Assembly: GCA_024291935.2 (NCBI GenBank)
Contig: CM044315.1
Coordinates: forward strand, 77,358,385 to 77,422,384
Length of the DNA stretch: 64,000 nt
Source: Okapia johnstoni
Taxonomy: Eukaryota; Chordata; Mammalia; Artiodactyla; Giraffidae
Direction: 5' to 3'
Part shown: positions 1 through 10,870 of the stretch, piece after piece
Position numbering within the stretch: position 1 is the first letter of the stretch
Layout of the letters: each line of letters begins with the position of its first letter
The notes under the pieces: model-generated
Database searches by the model: none
Told to the model about the DNA's origin: nothing
The model's input: only the letters and a program-made list of their open reading frames with translations
Made by a program: the position numbers and the translations under genes

Positions 1-520
1 AAGAAAAGCTATGACAAACCTAAACAGCATATTACATAGCAGAGACATAACTTTGCCGACAAAGATCCGTATAGTCAAAGCTATGGTTTTTCCAGTAGTC
101 ATGTACGGATGTGAGAGCATGTGAGAGACATGCTGAGCACAAAAGAACTGATGCTTTTGAACTGTGGTGCTGGAAAAGATTCTTGAGAGTCCCTTGGACA
201 GAATGGAGATCAAATCAGTCAATCCTAAAGGAAATCAACCCTGAATATTCATTGGAAAGACTGATGCTGAAGTTGAAGCTCCAATAATTTTGCCACCTGA
301 TGCAAAGATCTGCCTCATTAGAAAAGACCCTGATGCTAGAAAATATTGAGGGCAGGAGAAGAGGGCAACAGAGGACGAGATGGTTGGATGGCATCCCTGA
401 CTCAATGGACATGAGTCTGAGCAAACTCCAAGAGATAGTGAAGGACAGGGAAGCCTGGCAGGCTGCAGTCCATGGGGTCGCAGCGAGTCAGACACAAAGT
501 AGTGACTGAATAACAACAAA
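1..520 (+). mobile_element. BovB (RTE) LINE 3' fragment
   Basis: The sequence matches other copies in this window (23526-24352, 34770-35372, 40070-40760) that together encode the C-terminal part of the BovB reverse transcriptase and end in a short tail after a GACTGA motif. The left end is cut by the window. A short duplication near 110-135 and scattered stops show that it is an inactive fossil. The retained frame at 300-509 shows the recurrent segment ending in a His-Gly-Val-Ala motif seen in all copies. Confidence 0.85.
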
Positions 521-2984
521 AAGCAATGAGGACCACTTTGGCTTTTCTGAAGGGTAATTGCAAAAAATCTAACTGGGTGGAGGACCTAAGGGGGCCTGAT
601 GACAACAGAGCGACAAAGCTCTGCTGGGAACAGGAGGGAGGAACTGAGTGTTCATGGAACAGTGGCTCAGAGATGAGGATACAGGGTCCAGCCCTGTGGG
701 GCTGCTGAGACCTGAGTCCAGATCTTGGACCCAAGCCAGACCAGCAGGGGATCCAACTTGTTACCATGGGGACCCAGGGCTGTGTCCATACAGCTGGAGA
801 GATGACCCTCCCTCAGTTGGATGAGGACACCTACAGAGCAGTGACCAGCCTCAAAGCCAAGTGTCCACCCACACCCTGCCCCCCCTTTTCCGGAACAACT
901 TGTTTTGCTCTAAAGCTTGGGACTTTGACCTGGGAGGTGTGTTTTCCTTCTGTTGGTCACCTGCTGTCCTTCCTGCTCACCCCCCTCCCCCACGGCCCCC
1001 AAAGCATGGCCCAGGGAGTCCTTGTCTTTCCCGGGACTCTGTAGGGAAGTGGGGATGCTTGGATGTGAGAGGCGGGACCTGAGGCTTGGGGATGATGGAA
1101 GAGGCTGAGCCGCCCCTGGGGCGCACCGGCTGGAGAGGGGGTCCCAGCAGTGACTTCCCTATCTCTTCTTGGATCTTGCCTTCCTTGGTTTCTGGGACAC
1201 GCCATTCTCCTGGAGTTTCTCCTCCTGCTCCATCCTAGCTCCTCTTCCTTTGAAAGACCCTTTGTGTTTGGCTGTGTCTTGGTCTCTCACTGTCTGCCCC
1301 CTTCCTTTGCCCTGGCTCTCTCCTTCACACACACATACACACACCCACACACATCCTGGGGAGACCATGCACCCCAATGCCTCAACTACCAATGCTGTGC
1401 CACAGGCGGCTCCCAGATTGTGCTTCTTTACCCTAGACCTGGGGATCCCCCTGCCTTCTGGATGTTTCCCTACGGAGGGTCCACAAGTACAATACATCTA
1501 AACCTGTACTCATCACCCCTCCCCGCCCTGAAATGTGCCCCGGCCCCTTGTGAGGGGCCACCAAGCCACAAATGGAAGTGACCCTCAGCTCCTCGCTGCC
1601 CCTCACTCCCCACTCCCAGCTAGTCATCGCTCTGGTGCCCGTGTCCTGTCCATTCAGCTCTCCTAAATAGGGCTCAGTCCCATTCCCTCTGCCTCACCCT
1701 GCAGCCCCTGTGTGGCTATTATAAGTTTCCCCATGACTTTCCTTTCTCCGGTCTGTGGGTGCCCTTTTCATTCTCCACTCTGTGTCCAGAGGTATTTTCT
1801 CAAATGTGAATCTGATCCTGTAACTCCCCTGCTTAGAAGAAGGTTATCAGTGGTTGTTGGTTGAATTCAACTCCGTTCCTTACATTCTAATCAGTGATGC
1901 CCTGGCTGTTCATTAACACACCAGGTGCCTACTCTAGCCACACATGGTGCCAGAACATGCTGAAGACACCAAGTTGAAGTCGGACAGACACGTACAGATG
2001 GCATCACCTCCAAGCCAAGTTCCCCGAGATCACCTTGAGACCCCATCTTTGCATGAATGTGTGTATTCCCCATGGCAGTGGGCACACACAACCACACACA
2101 CACACAGGAAGCAGGGATGAGGTGAGATGTCTGGGTGTGCCACTGTCAATAGCAAGGGCTGACCAGGAGGTCCTGTGAGCACCAGTCTGGTGGTATCTGG
2201 GCAGGGGGTCTGTCCAGGGGCTTCCAATTCACACCCTAGCTTCTGGAGACCCTCCATCTTTGAGACTTTGCCCCAGTCTACTGGTTCCTTCTTTCTTGGC
2301 CTCTGTGGAGCTAGACTCCAGCATCCATGGCTCCCTGTACTCTTGGAGGAATGTAGGGGGGCATGGAGGAAGGAGACCCAGTAAGACCCTTGGCCCCCAG
2401 GCCTCAACAGGTACTTGGGTCATTCTCATATCCTGAGCTGGAGGGCCTGATGACCTCCATGGGATCTTGAGATTTGAGGACCCAGGGGTTCAGGGCCCCA
2501 GACTGGACCTTCCAACCTGAGAGTGTCCTTCATTTGTCCTCCAGAGCAGGACACATACTTTTCTCATTGGGATGGCTGGAGAGGGATCAGAAGGTGTGTG
2601 CAGAGGCCTCCGACCAAGCTCAGATCCTGTCCCAGCTTCCAGGGACCAACTCTGGGGCAAAGAGGTGGAGCAGAGCTGAGTCAGGTCAGCTTGACTGGGT
2701 GGGGACAGCTGGGGACTAGGACCTCAGGCTCTCTGTCGTGATTCCCATGGGAAAGGGCAGATTTAGAGAGCTAGTGAGCTGGGCAGGGAGTGCAGGGACA
2801 GAAGCCAGGGCCCTGGGGCCCTGATGTCTGGCTTGGCTGAATGGGGACAGGTGAGAAGAGGAACAGGAAATAGGCCAGGCTCTCAGGGAGAGGGCAGCTT
2901 TGACCTTTCCTAGCCTCTGGGGTTTTCCCCTTGTCCTGAACCAACCAGCAACTTTCTTAATCCCACTGTCAGCCCTACCCAGAG
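521..2984. other. non-coding flank upstream of PDZK1IP1
   Basis: I see no recognisable exon here. The stretch is moderately GC-rich, with two short CA/AC tracts at 1325-1353 and 2088-2106. Open frames in this region are short, overlap on both strands and show no family motif, so they are treated as chance. Confidence 0.5.
1325..1353. repeat. imperfect (CA)n microsatellite
   Basis: About 29 bases of alternating CA with a few interruptions. A second, shorter AC tract lies at 2088-2106. Confidence 0.8.
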
Positions 2985-3406
2985 GCCCCGCCCACTGGGC
3001 TCATTCAAAGTCAGGAGCAAGAATGTGTCACACCTTTCCCCAGAACCCAGCCCCACTGCCGGGAAGGGGGAGCTGACACAAGATTCCAGAGGCTTGGGGC
3101 TTGGAGGTGAGGCCCGACTCCCTTCACCTCCCAGGGCTCGGCCCCACGGTCTCTGGAAGATGACCTCAAATGCCAGCCTGAGCGGGCTGGGCTCTGGCCA
3201 GGGAAGGCCAGGCCTGGCAGCTCATTACCAGGGGAGGGAGGGCAGGTTCCCTCCACCTTCCCTTCTGCTTCCTCTCTTGCCTCCTTCCTCACTAGCTTCT
3301 CTCCTCCAGGGTCAAACCAGGCCCGGCTGAACTCAGCGGACACCCACAGGACCCACAGCAGCTCCAGGGGCCCAGGTTCCAGCCGCCCGAGCAAGTGCCT
3401 GCAGCC
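2985..3406 (+). promoter_or_regulatory. PDZK1IP1: candidate promoter and 5' UTR of PDZK1IP1
   Basis: The roughly 420 bases before the start codon contain a GC box (CCCCGCCC, near 2986) and are GC-rich. The start codon at 3407 is preceded by GCAGCC, an acceptable Kozak context. The transcription start cannot be placed from sequence alone and no convincing TATA box was seen. The call rests on position plus one motif, so it is tentative. Confidence 0.35.
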
Positions 3407-3473
3407 ATGTCAGCTCTCAGCCTGGTTGTCCTGAGCCTGCTCGCGGCAGTGCCACCGGCCAGCTGTCAACAAG
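3407..3473 (+). CDS. PDZK1IP1: PDZK1IP1 coding exon 1
   Basis: Encodes the start [12 protein letters not shown] through SCQQ and ends in phase 1 at a GTAGCA donor. The ATG at 3407 gives the family's characteristic N-terminus. Confidence 0.95.
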
Positions 3474-6400
3474 GTAGCACGGGCCTGGGCCAGCCCAGGG
3501 GCTGTGGGGAGGAGAGGGCCGGGCTGGGTTCCGGGAGCCCAGGGGTGGAAGGGGTGGTCTTCTGGTCCTTCTCATCACCCTTGGCACCTGCAGGTTGGAG
3601 GGGGAAGAGGCACTGGGCTAGCCAGAGGAACCTCCAAAAGCAGACACAGGCTTCTGGCTGGGACATGTTTCCCACAAGTGAGAAATGAGGGCAGCAGGGA
3701 AACGCTGGATCTAGGGTTGGGGAGGGGAGTTCAGACCCACGCTCCAGGAGCAGGAATTGCCCTAGAGATGGCTGGGTTCTGAGAGTTGGGGGCTTCAAGG
3801 AGGGTGGGAGTTAGGGCTGAGCCACCCCTCAATGGCAGGCTTGTTTCTGGGGCGGTGCTGTCATGGTTTTGACCTAAAGCTCCATTGTTTCCTACCCAAA
3901 GTCCCAGTGTGGTTCCCACCATGTCCCTGGGCTCTCTGTCTAGCTTTGCCTCTGTGTTGCTGTGTGCTGTGTATCTTCTGTCACCCAAGGAGATGAGCAA
4001 ATCACTGCCCTTCTCTGAGACTCAGTTTTCTCATCCATAAAATGAAGACAATAAACCTGCCCACCCACCTCCCAGGGCACTTTCCCTGCAGGGGTGGGGT
4101 AGGGCTTTGTATAGGAAAAGCTCCACACCCACCAACTGGTGTCTGCCCTGTGCTGTGAGGCTGTGTTTGCAGCCAGAGTCTGGGGACTCTGCAGGTGGCA
4201 TTCGGGCCCAGAAGGAGTTGACTTCCAGAGTACCCCTCCTTTGCAGATGCCTTGAGCTCTCATGCATGTCTGCTTCAACTCTGTCTCTCAGGTCTTGGAA
4301 GCCCTCTTTGGGAACTGAAGATCAGAGAGGCTGAGTAACTTGCGTAGGTCACACAGCAGAGCAAGAAGGGACAGGGCTCTATCTCCTCTCTCCTGCCCCA
4401 GGCCCTGCCCCTTGTGCTGTATGTCCACGCCAGGGCTACCTGGAAGGAGGAGCAGTGTCTCTGGTGTGTCTGGAGGGAATTGGCTGCAGAGACGGGCCTC
4501 CCAGGGCCTGAGCCCCGACTCCCAATCCTTGAGTAGCCACTGACCTGAGGAAACAAAGGGCCTGAACCATTGTTTTTTGGGGAAACAATGAGTCCAAAAC
4601 ACAGCATTTTGGCAAGTATGGAACATACAGTAACCACACTGTGTATCTTCCATCACCCAAGGAGATGAGCAAGGTCTGACCACAGGACAGAGTTCCCAGG
4701 GCCCTCCCTCCTTCCCAACACCTGCTGGGATCAGAGACTGCTCGGAGAGGAGGCAGTGCCTCCCTGCAGCAGGAGAGCTTTCGGGTAGACTCAAGGAAGG
4801 ACCTTTGAGAGGGAATGAGGCAGAATGAAGTTTCTGATGCTCAGCCTTGACCCTTTAAGTACAGGATGGCACTAGGGATGCAGGTATTCTGGCCTAGAAG
4901 CAGGACCTTTCAAAAGTCTCCTGTTGGCCTCTGTACCTCCCTGAGACATCTAACTGCTACTGCGTGTCTATCCTCGGTGTGGCCAGGCTCTCTTGGGCTC
5001 ACAGAGCATGGTGATGTCCAGGGAGAGGAGAGCCCTTTGGGGCTGCCAGTGGCTGAGGGCAGAGACTTCTGGGAAATCTTGAGGGTTAGAGGTGGTGTCA
5101 AGGGTCAAGGGTCAAAAGGCAGAGAAGGTGCCTGGATGGGGCCTCAGACTGGTGTCTAACCTAGTTGCTTGGGCACCCAGCCAGAGAGCCGAAAAGGGCT
5201 CAGGTTGGAAGCTCCCCTCCTGCCAAGACCCAGAGAGAGCTCGGCCCTCTGTCCTGCCTTTCCAGAGGTGCTCTGTCCCACCCTTCCTCTGGGCACCCCT
5301 GGCACCTCCAGCTGCACAGCCCTACCTGTCCGTGCTCTCACGCCTACCCAACCCCAGAGAACCTCAGCTACAAAACAGGATCTTCCAGATGCCAGCCCAG
5401 TCCTATTAGCTCTGGGCCGCCCCAGCCTGGGAGCAGGGGAGGAGGGAAGCCACCCTCCCGGGCAGGGCCAGGCTAGCTATTCAAGGGGCTGCCCTTTGGT
5501 CCCTGGGCCGAGGCTCTCCCTGGGGGCCTCTACTTGTGACCCACTGCAGCAGGAGAGGGCTGGGGGAGGGGACCTCAGGGCTGGGCTGGCTGGACCTCAG
5601 ACGCTGCTCTCCGAGGCTTCCTCCCTCCTTGGCTCCTTCCTTTCTTTCAAATCCTGTCTTCCTCCAAACCACCATCCCCTTTATAAGCCCAGTGGTCAGA
5701 CGGGTCCTTGTTCCCCAGACGGTCTCCTCTGGTCCAGGCAGCAGGCTGGGAGCCTCCAGCACAGGCCCCTGCCCAGAGGCAGGAGGGCCCCCTGCACTGG
5801 CAGCCCCACTGCACCCAGCTTGCTGCAGGACAACTCCCTAGCCCTCCGCCAAAACATAGCACACTCCTCCCTTTTCAGACCGGGGGAACCTGCAGCCCTG
5901 GATGCAAGGCCTTATCGCTGTGGCTGTGTTCCTGGTCCTCGTCGCAATTGCCTTTGCTGTCAACCACTTCTGGTGCCAGGAAGAGTCGTGAGTGCTGCCC
6001 GGGTGGCCCTGGGGGCTGGGCCAGAGCAGGCAGGGTGGGACCAGGACTCCGGCCACTGCTCTCGTAGCAGGGAGAAGGGTTGATGAAATCCTCTCACTGT
6101 GTGGGAGGGACATGGAAGCCTGAGGTCTCAGGGAGCAGAGCTGAGGTTTGCTGGCGCCTAGAGTTGAGTGTGCTCACTGGGGGCAGGTCGTCTCTTCTCG
6201 GATTCTCAGTGTTTCTATCTGTAGAGTTGGGACAGCGGCCCATCTGTGACGGGGGCTGTGAAAACCCCTGGACAGGAATGTTGTGCCCTTCTCCAGGGTC
6301 TGCTGGCATGTCACATTCGGGAGGTACAGAGGGGCAATGGGACAGACACTGCTCTTGTGCTCACAGACTCCCAGATGGGAAGGGAAGGCAAACATGGTGG

Positions 6401-8364
6401 GAGCCATCGCAGCTTGAGGCTGATGCTAAAGGAGCCTGCAGAGTGCTGTGTGGGCCTGACCTGGGGGGGAAAGGAGGACGATCATACAAGGTTTCCTACT
6501 GTATGTTTATCCTGAAGCCCAGGCAGGAGCCAGTCCCAGCACAGTGCAGGGTGGGAGAGCACTGCAGTTGAGGGGTCCTAAGTTCAGGGCAGAGCACAAA
6601 GGTAGAGGGGGCTGGGCTGAGATCTAGTTCATTCTGCACCTGTCAACTCTGGGGCAAGTCTGCGTCTGTCCCCAGTTCTCATACCGGTGGCCCGGTCCTG
6701 GGTGCCAGCAGCAGCCCTGCAGGACACACTGAATGAACATGAGCAGCTCCCGGATGGAGAGAGGGATGGAGAGGCCTGAGATAGGCTGGCGAGGTCGGCA
6801 GAGCCCAGGCCAGGCAGATGCTTGTGCACTAAAGCCCCTGACTTCGGGATGGAGAGAGGGGACAGGTCTAAGAGCTGTCAAGGAAGGGGTGGGGACACAG
6901 AGACAGGAGTGAGGAAGGACAGGGATAACATCCAGGCTTCTGATGGGACCGTCCACCGAGACATAGACCATGAGAGAAGAGGCAGGTCTGGAGCAACTTG
7001 GATATATTATGTTTGAGGTGCCTGTGGGGTGTCCGAGGAAAGATAAGCAGTGGTTAGGGTCATGGTGACCCTCATGAGAGTGGTGTCTGGGGACGTTGGG
7101 GGCGAAGTCCACCCTTGAGTAAGAGACAAGGAGATTGTTGTTGGAAATGATTCTTTTCTCCATTGGCCCCAGCTCTACCTTCAGCAGCCATTCCTACTGC
7201 CTAGGAAAACCTTGTGGGAAATCTGGGGCACACACTGAGTGCTGCCGGGTCTGCTCTGGAGCTGTGCTGAGGCCAGAGGAAAACAGCAGAGGGAGATGGG
7301 AGGTGGCTGGTACAAGGACTGGGGTACGTCTTTAGTAGACCTCAGGCTGGAACCTGAGGGCCCCACTGTGGATCAAGGAGAAGGGTGTGAGGCCCCTTAG
7401 AGTGTGGCCAGAACCAGGCTGCTGGGCCCTGCTGGAGAAGGGGGCTTCCCCTAGAGCCTATAGAACAGGGCCTGACTGGACTAGAGGAAGGAGGGGTAAC
7501 AGAGGGAGAGGGGACCCAGAGAGCCCTATTGATGAGCTCTGTCCCTAGGGAGCCTATAAACGTGGTCATGACCATTGGAAACAAAGCAGACGGGATCCTG
7601 GTGGGAACAGATGGCAAGTACTCCTCAATGGCGGCAAGCTTCAGGTGAGGCACTGGTATAGGGCAGATCACCCTGTGCTCCAGGGGCTCCCGGGGACCTC
7701 AGGTCCAGGAGCTTTTGATGAGGAGAGGGTGGGGAGGATGGTGGCTCATGTGGGGGAGGGCTCAGTGAAGAGAGAGGGTTCAGTGATGAGGAGAGGTTGG
7801 GAGGATGGTGAGTGATGGGGCCTTTGGGAGGACTGCAAGGCTCCATGCAGCCTCAGTTTGCAGAGAGGGCTCAGTAAGGGGATGGGGACTCGGTGGGGGA
7901 AGGGGCTCAGGGGGTAGATTGGATTCATAGGGAGGGATGTAGTGGGGAAAAGAGGCTCAGTGGAAGAAAGGGACTCTGAAGGGATGAGTAGAAGGACTTA
8001 GTGTGGGGAGAAGAATCTGTAGGGGAGGAAGCTCAGTGAGGAGGTGGGTTCAATGGGGGTTTCTTAGTGGGGTTCCTGGGGGGAGAGGCTAGATGGCAGA
8101 GAGAGATGGGATTCAGGGTGGTGATGGTGAGAGGCTTCCAGTCTCAGGTGCAGGAGATCAGATATGGTCAAGGGAAATGCCTCTGGGACTCAAACATTTA
8201 TTCTGGAAGACACAGCCCTCACAAGTGCGGGATGGGTCAGGGAGAAGGGGATGGGATAGAAGGAGCAATGACCCCTATCATCCTCTTTCAGGTCCAGTGA
8301 GCACGAGAATGCCTATGAGAACATCCCAGAGGAGGAGGGCAAGGTCCGCAGTACCCCGATGTGA
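3407..8364 (+). CDS. PDZK1IP1: PDZK1-interacting protein 1 (MAP17), four coding exons
   Basis: Coding exons are 3407-3473, 5879-5987, 7549-7644 and 8292-8364 (67, 109, 96 and 73 nt). They join in frame at GT/AG sites to give 114 residues plus stop, the length recalled for human MAP17. Residues 1-20 form a signal-peptide-like hydrophobic start, a short extracellular part includes NLQPWMQG, a transmembrane helix spans about 33-51, and a cytoplasmic tail ends in STPM, a PDZ-domain ligand. Known role: a small apical membrane protein of epithelia, notably kidney proximal tubule, that binds PDZK1/NHERF scaffolds and serves as an accessory activator of the SGLT2 glucose transporter. The tail stretch [11 protein letters not shown] and the acidic [11 protein letters not shown] end are strongly conserved with the human protein. 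No break is seen and the gene looks functional. Confidence 0.96.
5879..5987 (+). CDS. PDZK1IP1: PDZK1IP1 coding exon 2 (transmembrane helix)
   Basis: The acceptor is TTTTCAG and the donor GTGAGT. The exon encodes GNLQPWMQG, the hydrophobic helix and FWCQEE. Confidence 0.95.
7549..7644 (+). CDS. PDZK1IP1: PDZK1IP1 coding exon 3
   Basis: The acceptor is TCCCTAG and the donor GTGAGG. The exon encodes the cytoplasmic [13 protein letters not shown] segment and SSMAASF. Confidence 0.95.
7740..8090 (+). repeat. degenerate purine-rich minisatellite in PDZK1IP1 intron 3
   Basis: A run of about 350 bases almost wholly of G and A on the plus strand, with GGCTCAGTG-like units recurring irregularly (for example near 7759, 7868, 7903, 7955 and 8029). 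It occupies the intron between coding exons 3 and 4. Confidence 0.6.
8292..8364 (+). CDS. PDZK1IP1: PDZK1IP1 coding exon 4 (PDZ ligand)
   Basis: The acceptor is CTTTCAG. The exon encodes [16 protein letters not shown] and the terminal STPM before TGA at 8362-8364. The 3' UTR follows. Confidence 0.95.
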
Positions 8365-8647
8365 CCCCTGCTTGCCTGGGTCCATGCCCAGCCCCCTCCC
8401 TCTCTGTACAGGGATCTGCAGGAAGGGGCCTGCCTTCTCCAACCCCCATATCTGCCCCACCCTCCTGCCAAGGTCCACGCTCAGACTGTGTCCAGGTTGG
8501 GGCTCAGCTGTGGCCTTGAGGCTCTAGGGGGTCTTCTGCCCAATTCATTTCAGAAGACTCTTCTGAAATGGACAATCAGCTCAGCACCTCCCATCCTGCC
8601 TCACATCTCCCTTCCCCCGACCGTGACAACAGCCCTTATTTCTGTGA

Positions 8648-8653
8648 AATAAA
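8648..8653 (+). terminator. PDZK1IP1: polyadenylation signal of PDZK1IP1
   Basis: AATAAA about 285 bases after the stop codon, followed by a T-rich stretch. It is the first canonical signal downstream, so the transcript probably ends near 8670. Confidence 0.8.
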
Positions 8654-8874
8654 CACATTTTGTACTTCTGGGTCTGAGGCTCTAAATAGCTCAGAAATAG
8701 CTCCTCAGGCTTCCAGAGAGGCCCAATCTTGCTTTCTAAATCATCTTCCAAAGCCACTGTCATGGTGATTTTGGAGAATTTCCAGGAAGGCCTCTCTGGG
8801 AGAACCCCCGGGGCCAGGGAGCACACTTCTTGCTCCAGGCAGAGACCCTCTTAAAAGGCACACCCCACCCCCCT

Positions 8875-9098
8875 CTTTTAAAGAAAACATGTATTTATTT
8901 GACTGCACTGAGTTGCAGCACGCTGGATCTTTGTTGCATCAAGCAGGATCTCTCCTTGCGGTGCACAGACTCTCTAATTGTGGCGCATGGGCTTAGTTGC
9001 TCTGCAGTGTGGGATCTTAGTTCCCTGAACAGGGATTGAACCTAGGTCCCCTGCACTGCAAGGAGGATTCTTAATCACTGCACCACCAGGGAAGTCCC
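8875..9098 (-). mobile_element. cetartiodactyl tRNA-derived SINE (CHR-2 type)
   Basis: Read on the minus strand it starts GGGACTTCCCTGGTGGTGCA, as in several sister copies in this window, and ends in an A-rich tail (T-rich here near 8880-8900). Confidence 0.8.
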
Positions 9099-10245
9099 GA
9101 GTCTTCCTCTCTTGACCTGCCCTTCACAACTGCAAATCTGGGTGATTCTGGGCTCTTCATGTAGCACCAACCCTGGCCCCCCCACCCTGCCTCCATGTTG
9201 CCAGACATTGCAGTGGGTTCACTCACTGCTCATTCATCCAGATCTGTCCTCATCCCCATAGCCCCTCTGGGCTGGGCTTGGGGCATTGGAAGTACTAGGG
9301 AAAGTCTTGGGCTAGGACTTGGGAAGCTCAGATTGGAGTCTGAGCAAGTCCCCTCCTGACTTGTCGTGTGACTTTGGAGAGTCAATGTCCTCTCTGAGCT
9401 CTGCTGACCCTCTGTGGAGGATTTAGCCAGGCTCACCACAAAGCTTGAGTGGGAATTATCCTTCCTAAGCCACTGACTCCCAGTCCCAGGTGGGGGTGGG
9501 ACAAAGAAACTGGGCTCCCGGGAAAATGAAGCAGGAGGGAAGGGACACGACCATGCCGGGCTGGCTGACTGTGGAGACCCCTCACCTCTAGAACTGCCAT
9601 TCTCATGAGAACAGCCTCTGTCTCTGTCTGGGGTGACAACTGGAGGTGGGCTCTCCCGGGAGCACTCCAAGATCCAGAGGAGAGGGGCTGGAGGGCAGGA
9701 AGCAGCCCACCTTGTCCCTAAGATCTCCTTCTGCCACCTGTCTCAACCTGTCATGGCCTTTTGTTCCTCCATTACAGCTGCTCCTGTGTTGCTCCAGGGC
9801 TTCACCAAATACCCCTGGGGAGTTCCACCCGAAATCTAGACCATCCCTCCCACCTCACTGGGGGCTAGTCTGCAGCCTGCACCAGAGGGTAGATCCCACA
9901 GCTGAGGGCTGGCTGGGTCTCTGCCTGCTGTGTGACTCGCCTCCCCTCTCTGGGCTTCAGCTCAGTGACTTGTGGCTGGAGCTCCCGTGATCCCACTCTT
10001 GGCTCTTGTACACATGGGAGGATGCCTTTTCACCCCCTCTCTGCCCATGTAAACTCTGCACATTCCTTCCTCTTGGACCTGCCTAGGTACCTCTTCCTCC
10101 AGGAAGTCTTCCTTGATTAGGCCAGAGGACAGAGTCAAGTGACCAGCCTGCCCAGCCTTTGGCTGCCTGGGTCTGATCCTCCTTGTATGAAGCTATGTTC
10201 CTCCCACCTTGGCCCCCTGTTGTCTAACCTCAGCCCCTTGTTGTC

Positions 10246-10282
10246 TGGTGGGGGGGGGGGGCGGGGGGAGTGGGGAGGCGGT
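10246..10282 (+). repeat. G-run with G-quadruplex potential
   Basis: A tract of about 13 consecutive Gs followed by further G-runs. A matching C-run (about 12 Cs) lies about 200 bases downstream near 10450, so G-tracts occur on both strands. Confidence 0.6.
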
Positions 10283-10619
10283 TCCCAGTCTGACTCCTCA
10301 CTGGCCTGCCGGGCCTGAAGGCAGAGATGCCATCCCCCTGTTTTCCCTCTAGCCCCTCACACTTTACCAGCAGTGGCTGTCTGTGGCAGCTGCGGTCCTG
10401 TCCTGGTGCTGAAGGTGGGGGGTGTGGTGGGTGAGTAAGGGGGTCAGATTCCGCCCCCCCCCCCGGCCCCCTCCCACCCCCGGGCCTTTCCAGGAGCCTC
10501 TTTAGCCCCCTCCCCACCGGCCAGATCAGGATGGTGGGAGCTCCATCCCGGGGTCTTTGTGGGGCTGGGCTGGCACTGACCTTCCCCCCAACCTCATGTT
10601 CCTGACCTGACAGGGGGCA

Positions 10620-10870
10620 GGGGGCATGGAGCTGCCGGCCCCAGAACTGCGGAGCCCCCAGTCCTTATCGCTAGTTCCCACCTGCCAGTCTGGCTAGAGG
10701 AAGGAGGGAAAGGAGGCTGGGTCCGGGCCAGGGCGGTGCTTAATGACCCTCCGGGGGCCTAACCACAGACTGGCAGCCGCTGAGTGGCTCAGGCTGGCTC
10801 CTGGAGGAGGCTGATAACGCACCAGCTGGGCCCCCTACCATCTATCGGGGCTGCACAGCCAGTCCCGAGG
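10620..10870. promoter_or_regulatory. candidate distal enhancer (TAL1 +40-like) downstream of PDZK1IP1
   Basis: A GC-rich non-repetitive block with three GATA-type sites: CCTTATCG at 10663-10670, TGATAA at 10812-10817, and TATC at 10843-10846. It also has E-boxes CACCTG at 10679-10684 and CAGCTG at 10823-10828, and a RUNX-like AACCACA at 10761-10767. The TGATAA and CAGCTG lie five bases apart. In mouse and human a TAL1 erythroid enhancer bound by GATA1 and TAL1 is known downstream of PDZK1IP1. Position and motif content fit, but orthology is inferred and not shown. Confidence 0.45.

Larger units (their letters stand above)
8671..10619. other. non-coding interval downstream of PDZK1IP1
   Basis: No exon is recognised. 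The interval holds one tRNA-derived SINE (8875-9098), a MIR-like stretch around 9330-9430, and a G-run at 10246-10282 followed by a C-run near 10450-10470. Confidence 0.5.

Noticed and set aside
5169..6083. Longest plus-strand frame in the PDZK1IP1 region (304 codons)
   Set aside because: It is proline/serine-rich chance translation of GC-rich intron. It overlaps coding exon 2 in a different frame and shows no family motif.
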